The notes beneath the pieces were generated by a model. It ran no database searches. It was given only the letters and a program-made list of their open reading frames with translations, and was not told where the DNA came from. This document shows, piece by piece, positions 1 through 5,225 of a DNA stretch of 5,225 bases (position 1 is the stretch's first letter; each line of letters begins with the position of its first letter). The position numbers were made by a program, and so were the translations under genes. Origin of the DNA: an uncultured Eudoraea sp. (lineage in GTDB: Bacteria > Bacteroidota > Bacteroidia > Flavobacteriales > Flavobacteriaceae); the NCBI GenBank assembly GCA_905479615.1, contig CAJQNH010000083.1:1-5225 (forward strand). The letters are read 5' to 3'.

Positions 1-426
1 CAGCACAGATCCACCAGGAATACCATTATAGTCACAGCTTCCATAAGCCAAATGAGAAGGAACCAACAATAATCCATTACCACCTTCTTTAAAATATTGA
101 ATTCCTTCTGTCCAACCCGGAATTACACGATTCAAATCAAATGAAATCCCATTTTCATCACTTTGGTCAAAAACCGAACCGTTCGTATAAGTTCCTTTAT
201 AAGCTACCGTCACATTAGAATTTGCAGTAGGTTGCGCCCCTGTTCCTGGTTCGTCAATGACATAAAATAAGCCTGAACCAGATTCCTGAGCATCCAGATC
301 ATTAAGGTCTATAAATTCAATTATTTCATTTTTATTTTCTTCTCTAAAATCCTTATCCAAACAATTTTCATCATCATTACATGAAACAAACAAAACAAGA
401 AAAAAGGCGACATATAAAGCTTTCAT
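1..426 (-). CDS. FKBP-type peptidyl-prolyl cis-trans isomerase lipoprotein (3' end missing)
   Basis: The frame opens at ATG 426-424 and stays open for 142 codons to the left edge. By comparison with the family, probably only the last 10-15 residues are missing. Residues 1-15 form a short lipoprotein signal peptide ending in the lipobox FVSC, with Cys16 the likely lipidated residue. NDDE follows directly, an acidic stretch resembling the flavobacterial signal for surface export of lipoproteins. The FKBP domain spans roughly residues 55-142. Expected active-site positions can be matched to FKBP12: Tyr76, Phe86-Asp87, Phe96, Val101-Ile102, Trp105 and Tyr128, so it is probably an active proline isomerase that helps fold envelope proteins. 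The flap before the last strand (about 130-140) carries an extra Cys132. It is related to the GldI type of FKBP lipoproteins, but nothing here shows it is GldI. It is divergent from the DUF1853 gene. Confidence 0.93.
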   Translation of the reverse strand, partial: MKALYVAFFLVLFVSCNDDENCLDKDFREENKNEIIEFIDLNDLDAQESGSGLFYVIDEPGTGAQPTANSNVTVAYKGTYTNGSVFDQSDENGISFDLNRVIPGWTEGIQYFKEGGNGLLLVPSHLAYGSCDYNGIPGGSVL

Positions 427-453
427 ATTAAAGTGTATTTTTAATTACGGCGG

Positions 454-461
454 CAAATATA
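454..461 (-). promoter_or_regulatory. Candidate -7 promoter box (TATATTTG) of the FKBP gene
   Basis: On the minus strand 461-454 reads TATATTTG, an exact match to the Bacteroidota TAnnTTTG box, followed by CCGCCG. It lies 27 bp before the FKBP start, which would leave a leader of about 20 nt. A good TTTG-type -33 box at the usual 19-21 bp spacing is not visible (only a TTTT about 23 bp upstream), so this is a half-supported promoter. Confidence 0.5.
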
Positions 462-535
462 CTTAAATGAATTTGTTGCTTATTAAAATTTGCGTTAAAA
501 TAAACACAAGATTTAATTGGTCGTTCAAAGAGTCA

Positions 536-543
536 TATCTTAG
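536..543 (+). promoter_or_regulatory. Candidate promoter box (TATCTTAG) of the DUF1853 gene
   Basis: TATCTTAG matches TAnnTTTG except for one base and ends 6 bp before the ATG at 550. Transcription would start at or next to the start codon, giving a leaderless or nearly leaderless mRNA. A TTG at 517-519 is a possible upstream element, at a short spacing of 16 bp. No Shine-Dalgarno sequence is present. The remainder of the 427-549 spacer shows no other clear signal. Confidence 0.35.
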
Positions 544-549
544 CCCTAA

Positions 550-1362
550 ATGAATTCGAGTAAAAGCATATCGCTGCAATATCAAGGATATCTTAATACG
601 CCCTTGCTCTGGAATAATCATGCCCTCTTTGGGATAGAACAACTCCATGTCGTTTCTTCAGAAACATCCAGTTTTAAGGGAGCCATCCCAGACAACTTAG
701 TTCTTGGAAAAAGGGTTGAGCGATTTGTGTTTGAAGAACTTGAGCAATTAAAGAGTATAGAAATTCTATTGAAAAATAACCAGATTCAAAACGGAAAAAC
801 TACCGTTGGTGAAATTGATTGTATGCTAAAACAAGATGGCGATCCGGTTCATCTGGAAATCGTCTTTAAGTTTTATTTATATGACCCTGCTATCGGCACC
901 AACGAGATTGATCGCTGGATCGGGCCCAATAGAAAAGACACGCTTGTTAAAAAGCTAACGAAATTAAAGGAGAAGCAATTACCATTATTGTTTAATAAAC
1001 ATACAGAAACTGTTTTAAACAATTTAGCCCTCGATGCGAATCACATAGACCAAAGAGTTCTATTTAAAGCTCAACTTTTCACTCCTTATAAGGCCAAGGT
1101 TACTTTTAATACATTGAATCAAGAATGCCTCATGGGTTTTTATGTAAATCCGTTAGAATTGGAACAGTTCATTAAATGCGAATTCTATATACCCAAGAAA
1201 GTTGACTGGCTAATAGAAGCTAATAATGAGGTGGAATGGTCTGATCTTAATTCTTTTAAACAGAGTACTCTATACCTTATGGAAAATAAAAAAGCCCCTC
1301 TATGCTGGATAAAATTTCCCAATGGTAAGCTTTCAAAGTTTTTTGTGGTTTGGTGGAATTGA
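550..1362 (+). CDS. DUF1853 family protein, PD-(D/E)XK nuclease-like
   Basis: This 270-residue protein matches the DUF1853 pattern. It has an LGKRVERFVFEEL helix (52-64), a GEIDCML strand (87-93), a LEIVFKFYL strand (102-110) and the family hallmark WIGPNRKDTLVKKL (123-136) followed by KEKQLPLL (140-147). The order of Glu57, Glu88/Asp90, Glu103 and Lys107 resembles the metal-binding core of PD-(D/E)XK nucleases. The usual acidic position two residues before the lysine is Val105, so the site is atypical. The biological role of DUF1853 is unknown to me. The C-terminal half (about 160-270) has no motif I recognise and ends in an aromatic FFVVWWN. There is no signal peptide or membrane segment, so it is probably cytoplasmic. 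The start is fixed: TAA at 547-549 lies in frame immediately before the ATG. It stands alone, divergent from the FKBP gene and convergent with the oxidoreductase gene 3 bp away. Confidence 0.85.
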   Translation: MNSSKSISLQYQGYLNTPLLWNNHALFGIEQLHVVSSETSSFKGAIPDNLVLGKRVERFVFEELEQLKSIEILLKNNQIQNGKTTVGEIDCMLKQDGDPVHLEIVFKFYLYDPAIGTNEIDRWIGPNRKDTLVKKLTKLKEKQLPLLFNKHTETVLNNLALDANHIDQRVLFKAQLFTPYKAKVTFNTLNQECLMGFYVNPLELEQFIKCEFYIPKKVDWLIEANNEVEWSDLNSFKQSTLYLMENKKAPLCWIKFPNGKLSKFFVVWWN

Positions 1363-1365
1363 TAA

Positions 1366-2334
1366 TTACAGTTTTAACACCGCACTGGCAACTTTATGGC
1401 CGCCGTCAACATAAGTATAGGCCTCCACAATCTCTGATAATTTAAATCTTCTTCCAATTACGGGTTTGATATGCTCCTGTTCTACGAGTTCAGAGACAAC
1501 TTTTAAATCTTCTTTTTTGAAAATTGCCACCCCGGCAACTACTTTTTTAGATCCTGAAATCGAAGTATACATAACCTGGCTATATTCTTTTAAAGCTGCT
1601 GCGGCCAACAGGAATATTCCAGTTTTATTCAAGGAGTCCTTGCATTTTGAAAAATCAAGTTTGCCTACGGTATCATATATAATATCATAGGTTTCAGAAT
1701 TTTCTGTAAAATCCTCTTTCTTATAATCAATGACATGATCAGCACCTAGAGATCTGACCAATTCAACATTCGAAGTACTGCATACACCGGTAACTTCGGC
1801 TCCAAAATATTTTGCCAATTGAACTCCATATACTCCCAAGGCACCGGATGCCCCATTGATCAGAATTTTTTGCCCTTTCTTAATTTTTCCAAAATCCCTA
1901 AGATATTTTAACGAGGTCAACGCACCAAACGGAATAGAAGCTGCTTCTTCATAAGAGACTTTTTCCGGCTTATGAACTACTGCCCCACTCTCCTTTATGA
2001 TGAGGTACTCAGCATGACATCCAAAACCTTCTTTAGATCCAAAAACCGCATCGCCTTTACTGAACGCTGTTACCTTGTCTCCCGTCTCTTCGACGATTCC
2101 AGAAAAAACCACACCCAAAACAGGGTTTTTAGGCCCTTTCATCCCAAACATAAGTTTTGTTACAAATTTAAATCCAAAGGGGACATTCAACCCTCTGATT
2201 CTCGCATCTCCTGAGGTTACAGGAGATGCGAGAACCTTTATAAGAATTTCATTTTCTTTTGGAACAGGCTTCTCGATCTCCTTAATGGTGGCCACTTCAG
2301 GAGGACCATATTTTTTTGTAATAACTGCTTTCAT
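1366..2334 (-). CDS. Zinc-independent MDR oxidoreductase, NAD(P)H:quinone reductase-like
   Basis: This 322-residue protein is a medium-chain dehydrogenase/reductase of the quinone oxidoreductase type. It opens with MKAVITKKYGPPEV. The GroES-like domain covers about 1-125, including the SPVTSGDARIRG motif (37-48) and GDAVFG (94-99). A Rossmann domain covers about 126-270, with the dinucleotide-binding loop NGASGALG (160-167) and SLGADHVIDY (195-204). The catalytic-zinc ligands and the four-cysteine structural-zinc loop of true alcohol dehydrogenases are absent. It probably reduces quinones or enones with NAD(P)H in the cytoplasm; the substrate cannot be read from the sequence. The frame extends to an ATG at 2391, but the 19 extra residues are unlike the family. 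The ATG at 2334 begins the canonical N-terminus and has AGGA 2 nt upstream. The gene is divergent from the cotransporter gene. A perfect hairpin lies within codons 34-46. Confidence 0.9.
   Translation of the reverse strand: MKAVITKKYGPPEVATIKEIEKPVPKENEILIKVLASPVTSGDARIRGLNVPFGFKFVTKLMFGMKGPKNPVLGVVFSGIVEETGDKVTAFSKGDAVFGSKEGFGCHAEYLIIKESGAVVHKPEKVSYEEAASIPFGALTSLKYLRDFGKIKKGQKILINGASGALGVYGVQLAKYFGAEVTGVCSTSNVELVRSLGADHVIDYKKEDFTENSETYDIIYDTVGKLDFSKCKDSLNKTGIFLLAAAALKEYSQVMYTSISGSKKVVAGVAIFKKEDLKVVSELVEQEHIKPVIGRRFKLSEIVEAYTYVDGGHKVASAVLKL
2199..2234. repeat. Perfect 15-bp inverted repeat inside the oxidoreductase gene
   Basis: The left arm 2199-2213 (TTCTCGCATCTCCTG) is the exact reverse complement of the right arm 2220-2234, with a 6-nt loop aggtta between them. 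Eight of the 15 pairs are G-C, so it should form a strong hairpin in mRNA or single-stranded DNA. On the coding strand it lies about 100-136 nt after the start codon and covers codons 34-46 (VLASPVTSGDARI). No U-run follows it, so it is not a standard intrinsic terminator. Confidence 0.95.
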
Positions 2335-2359
2335 AATCCTATGACGTGAGATAAGTGTT

Positions 2360-2390
2360 TTTGTTACAACCATATCCCATGATATTTTCA
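2360..2390 (+). promoter_or_regulatory. Weak candidate promoter for the cotransporter gene
   Basis: TTTG at 2360-2363 is followed after exactly 19 bp by TATTTTCA at 2383-2390, which matches the TAnnTT part of the Bacteroidota -7 box but not its final TG. The predicted leader would be about 40 nt. The same 100-bp spacer must also hold the promoter of the oxidoreductase on the other strand, for which no good box is visible. A small palindrome AGTAA-A-TTACT at 2399-2409 could be an operator, but it is short enough to be chance. Confidence 0.25.
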
Positions 2391-2434
2391 TTTAAATTAG
2401 TAAATTACTCATCTAAACCGATTGGGTCCTATTT

Positions 2435-4627
2435 ATGAACAACCAACCTGAAACCATTAAAAAATTCGGAACCTTTGGAGGTGTTTTTACTCCGACGCTG
2501 CTCACAATTCTGGGAGTGATCATGTATCTACGACTGGGTTGGGTTGTGGGAAATGCCGGCCTGCTCGGAGCCTGGTTAATCATTATTATTTCTTTTCTAA
2601 TCACTTTATGTACAGCACTTTCGATGTCGGCGATAACCACAAACATACGGATTGGTGCCGGGGGTGCCTATGCCATTGTATCTCAAGCCTTAGGTCTTGA
2701 AGTTGGTGGTAGTTTAGGGATTCCGCGATACATTTCACAAGGCCTGGCCGTGACCATGTATATTTTTGGGTTTAGAGAAGGCTGGTTAGGTATTTTTCCC
2801 GAACACAATGCCTTTTTGGTCGATATTAGTGTATTTGTAATTCTCTATACCATAGCCTATATCAGTGCAAATCTGGCTATTAAGACGCAGTTTATTATTA
2901 TGGCTATCATTGTCTTATCCTTGATCTCGATTACGGTTGCAGCTTATGATGGTTCTATGACCATTCCTACAAGTGAGGCATTAAGTTGGGGATCATTCAA
3001 AGGATCCATAGAAAATGATTTTAGTGGCAGTAATTTCTGGATTGTATTTGCCGTATTCTTTCCGGCCGCCACAGGAATCATGGCAGGGGCCAATATGTCT
3101 GGTGAATTAGAATTTCCAAAAAAGAGTATTCCGAGTGGAACCCTTTGGGCCATTGGCGTCAGTTTTGTGATTTATATGGTGCTTGCCTTCTGGATTGCAA
3201 GAAGTGCGACTGAAAATGAACTGCTAAATGATTATTATATCATGGTTGATAAGGCCTTTTTTGGCCCGCTGGTTATTGCCGGAATCCTGGGAGCAACTTT
3301 TTCGTCAGCTTTGGCTTCGATTGTCGGTTCCTCTAGAATTCTTTTTGCCATGGGCGAGCATCAGGTACTGCCCTATTCTAATTTTTTAAAGGGTCAAAGT
3401 AAAAATGGTCAACCCAGAAATGCCATGATCGTTACCGGTATACTCATTTTTTCAACCTTGTTGTTAAGAAATATTAATGCTGTGGCTCCATTGGTTACAC
3501 TGTTTTTTCTCATCACATATGCCATGATCAATATTGTAGTGATTATCGAGCAAAACCTAGGTTTGATCAGCTATCGTCCGGTATTTAAGATTCATAGGTG
3601 GGTTCCTTGGTTCGGATTGTTTTCGTCTGTATTTGCGATGTTTATCATAAATCCTACCATCAGTTTGATCTCTATTATGATCGTTTTGATGGTGTATTGG
3701 TATCTCCAAAGACAAAACCTGGAAACACCCTTCGAGGATGTTAGATCAGGTTTATTTGTTTCCTTTGCCGAATGGGCTGCCAAACATACATGGGGCATGA
3801 AAAATATGCAGCAAAGAGCATGGAAGGCCAACTTGATGGTTCCCGTGAGAGATATCAGTGGTTTAAAAGGAAACTTTGAGTTTTTAAGAAATATTGCCAA
3901 ACCCAAAGGCTCTATCAAATTATTGGGAATAGAACCTTTTTCAGCATCGAGCTCCTTGGCCTCTGAGTTAGAAGCCATTTCTGCTGCATTTAGACAAAAA
4001 GAAGTATTTTCATCTTCTTCGGTCATCCATACCCAGGAATTTGCCAAGGGTATTAATTATGGGAATCAGGCCCTTCAAGGAGCCTTTTTCAGACCCAATA
4101 TTGTCTTTTTAAATTTGCAGGACCACGATAATTATGAAACCGAACTCAGGCCGGTTATGAAAGAGTGTATTCGGTTAGAAATTGGTGTTTTGTTGTATTT
4201 GTCTCACCCTACAGCCTTATTGGGGCAGCGTAATACCATTAATGTATGGGTGAGTGACAGGCGAGGAAACTGGAATTTAGGATGGGATATCGGAAATCTA
4301 GATCTTTCAATACTAGTTGCTTATAAACTGAAAATGAACTGGGGCGCACGTATCAGGCTCATCACAGTGGTCAATAACCCGGATGAAGAAGAGACTGCGA
4401 AAGAATTCCTAAAAACTTTAACGAGTCTGGCTCGTTTACCCCAAACCATGACCGAAGTATATCTTGGGGATTTCTATACAGTTATCAATAACGCACCAAA
4501 TGCTGATCTGAATATATTTGGTATGGATGAAGACCTCAAATTTGAATTTGTAAAAGAAATGTCACATAAAACAAAAAGCTCTTGTCTTTTTGTAAGGGAT
4601 TCGGGTCATGAGAGTATTTTAGCTTAA
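2435..4627 (+). CDS. Bacterial SLC12 cation-chloride cotransporter (NKCC-like)
   Basis: This 730-residue inner-membrane protein couples movement of Na+ and/or K+ with Cl-. Residues 17-425 form a 12-helix APC-fold transporter. Family signatures include GVIMYLRLGWVVGNAG (27-42, TM1), IRIGAGGAYAIVSQALG (71-87), FFPAATGIMAGANMSGEL (208-225, TM6) and ATFSSALASIVGSSR (287-301, TM8). Residues matching ion ligands in animal NKCC1 are present: Tyr109 (K+, TM3), Pro210 and Thr213 (K+, TM6), Ala287/Ser290/Ser291 (Na+, TM8) and Tyr362 (Cl-, TM10). Residues 430-730 form the cytosolic SLC12 domain with UspA-like halves, including INVWVSDRRGNWNLG (602-616). The protein has no long N-terminal regulatory tail and is shorter than animal members (about 1,000-1,200 residues). 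The start is the first one after an in-frame TAA at 2414-2416. Function is inferred by homology; a role in osmotic or ion balance is likely. It converges on the DUF5916 gene after 27 bp. Confidence 0.92.
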   Translation: MNNQPETIKKFGTFGGVFTPTLLTILGVIMYLRLGWVVGNAGLLGAWLIIIISFLITLCTALSMSAITTNIRIGAGGAYAIVSQALGLEVGGSLGIPRYISQGLAVTMYIFGFREGWLGIFPEHNAFLVDISVFVILYTIAYISANLAIKTQFIIMAIIVLSLISITVAAYDGSMTIPTSEALSWGSFKGSIENDFSGSNFWIVFAVFFPAATGIMAGANMSGELEFPKKSIPSGTLWAIGVSFVIYMVLAFWIARSATENELLNDYYIMVDKAFFGPLVIAGILGATFSSALASIVGSSRILFAMGEHQVLPYSNFLKGQSKNGQPRNAMIVTGILIFSTLLLRNINAVAPLVTLFFLITYAMINIVVIIEQNLGLISYRPVFKIHRWVPWFGLFSSVFAMFIINPTISLISIMIVLMVYWYLQRQNLETPFEDVRSGLFVSFAEWAAKHTWGMKNMQQRAWKANLMVPVRDISGLKGNFEFLRNIAKPKGSIKLLGIEPFSASSSLASELEAISAAFRQKEVFSSSSVIHTQEFAKGINYGNQALQGAFFRPNIVFLNLQDHDNYETELRPVMKECIRLEIGVLLYLSHPTALLGQRNTINVWVSDRRGNWNLGWDIGNLDLSILVAYKLKMNWGARIRLITVVNNPDEEETAKEFLKTLTSLARLPQTMTEVYLGDFYTVINNAPNADLNIFGMDEDLKFEFVKEMSHKTKSSCLFVRDSGHESILA

Positions 4628-4654
4628 AACCCTATAGACCTGGCACCTCACTTC

Positions 4655-5225
4655 TTATTTATTAAACCAATAGACTAATTTTAATGTTAGAGAATGGGTT
4701 CTTTCATCAAAAGGTGGCATTTGATCATTATAGGTATATACGATAAATAGATCTGAGGCTGGCTGGTAGCGCCATTGAAAACGAGAGTTTAAATTAAAAT
4801 TTTTGGTTTGTTCATTATACTGAAACAGGGTTGCAAAAAAAGTTTATTGGTAAAGGTAATATCAGCTTTTGCACCAATGAGCCAAAATTCAGTTGTATTC
4901 CAGGGAGCCGGCATCTTTATATTATTATAGCTAATTACCGAGCTTAGGCTTACATAGGGTTGAAACCTATAGCCCAACTCATTATTGATACTCGACCATG
5001 AACCATCTTGGTAATAGCCCCCTACTCTGGTTCCGATGCTATAAGTAAACATACTTTGTGGTTTTGAGTTATAATTCAATCTCAAAGCATTCCAATGGTG
5101 TTTAGAACCCGCTGGCAATTCCGGTTTACCTGTACCCGTCGGATCAAAGGGTTCTTGTAGTTCAACAAACTCGTTTATTAATGTCAGCCTAAATGACCTT
5201 CTGTTTCTAAAATTTAAATAATACT
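4655..5225 (-). pseudogene. DUF5916 outer-membrane protein, C-terminal part, frame broken by one base
   Basis: The gene enters from the right edge already open (YYLNFRNRRSFRLTLINEF) and lacks its N-terminus. The visible part resembles the end of DUF5916 proteins, which carry an N-terminal CBM9-like domain and a C-terminal beta-barrel region thought to sit in the outer membrane. Recognisable stretches are KHHWNALRLNYNS, RVGGYYQDGSW, ELGYRFQPYVSLS and TEFWLIGAKADITFTNKLF. At the seven-T run (coding strand 4841-4835) the original frame continues for 15 unrelated codons (LQPCFSIMNKPKILI) to TAA at 4789. The family-like continuation ATLFQYNEQTKNFNLNSRF, then FQWRYQPASDLFIVYTYNDQ and a terminal LVYWFNK, lies in another frame from 4834 to the TAA at 4657-4655. 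One extra T would join them. It may be a decayed gene, a sequencing error in the homopolymer, or a frameshifted but functional gene. About 189 residues are visible. Confidence 0.85.
4834..4841 (-). other. Frameshift site: seven-T run with U UUU UUG heptamer
   Basis: On the coding strand the run C-TTTTTTT-G marks the exact point where homology to DUF5916 changes frame. In the upstream frame the codons are CTT TTT TTG, so the mRNA contains U UUU UUG, which fits the X XXY YYZ slippery pattern. A -1 slip, or insertion of one T, joins TNKLF to ATLFQYNEQ. Only a 3-bp potential stem (CUG UUU CAG) is seen just downstream, so no strong stimulatory structure is evident. Confidence 0.8.

Noticed and set aside
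463..648. 61-codon minus-strand open frame across the FKBP/DUF1853 spacer
   Set aside because: It overlaps the start of the well-supported DUF1853 gene and the FKBP promoter region, and its product has no recognisable pattern.
2199..2234. Palindrome read as an intrinsic terminator or mobile-element end
   Set aside because: There is no T-run on either side, it lies in the middle of an intact conserved gene, and there are no flanking direct repeats or transposase.
2335..2391. N-terminal extension of the oxidoreductase to the ATG at 2391
   Set aside because: The 19 added residues (MKISWDMVVTKTLISRHRI) do not resemble the family, whose members typically begin at MKAVxxxxYGPPEV. The extension would also use up most of the divergent promoter spacer.
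3592..4047. 151-codon minus-strand open frame inside the cotransporter gene
   Set aside because: It is antisense to conserved SLC12 coding sequence, and its product shows no domain; it is best explained as a shadow frame.
4628..4654. Terminator in the 27-bp gap between the cotransporter and DUF5916 genes
   Set aside because: No inverted repeat of useful length can be found there.
1..5225. A defence, secretion or other new multi-gene system
   Set aside because: The genes alternate in direction, belong to unrelated families, and lack operon-like spacing. No toxin-antitoxin pair, array, reverse transcriptase, recombinase or effector is visible.

Overview
The window looks like a chromosomal segment from a flavobacterium (Bacteroidota, probably Flavobacteriaceae). 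Four things point there: moderately AT-rich DNA, no clear Shine-Dalgarno sequence ahead of most starts, TAnnTTTG-type promoter boxes, and a gene set typical of that group (a short FKBP lipoprotein with an acidic stretch after the lipid cysteine, and a DUF5916 outer-membrane protein). There are no RNA genes, CRISPR array, insertion sequence, integrase or defence cassette. It reads as ordinary chromosomal housekeeping and transport DNA.

Layout from left to right. A minus-strand FKBP-type peptidyl-prolyl isomerase lipoprotein (1-426) runs off the left edge. A 123-bp divergent spacer follows, then a plus-strand DUF1853 family protein (550-1362) with a nuclease-fold-like set of acidic and lysine residues. 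It converges, 3 bp stop to stop, on a minus-strand zinc-independent NAD(P)H:quinone-oxidoreductase-like protein (1366-2334). That gene contains a perfect 15-bp inverted repeat at 2199-2234. A 100-bp divergent spacer separates it from a large plus-strand gene (2435-4627) for a bacterial SLC12 cation-chloride cotransporter. The cotransporter then converges, after 27 bp, on the C-terminal part of a minus-strand DUF5916 protein (4655 to beyond 5225). The DUF5916 frame is broken by one base at a 7-base homopolymer.

The gene directions strictly alternate (- + - + -), so no two genes here share an obvious operon and there is no evident common pathway. The most informative observations are: the cotransporter keeps the residues that mark Na+, K+ and Cl- sites in animal NKCC; the DUF5916 frameshift sits exactly on a U UUU UUG heptamer, where a -1 slip would restore the frame; and a long perfect hairpin lies inside the oxidoreductase coding sequence. 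I saw no convincing new multi-gene system.
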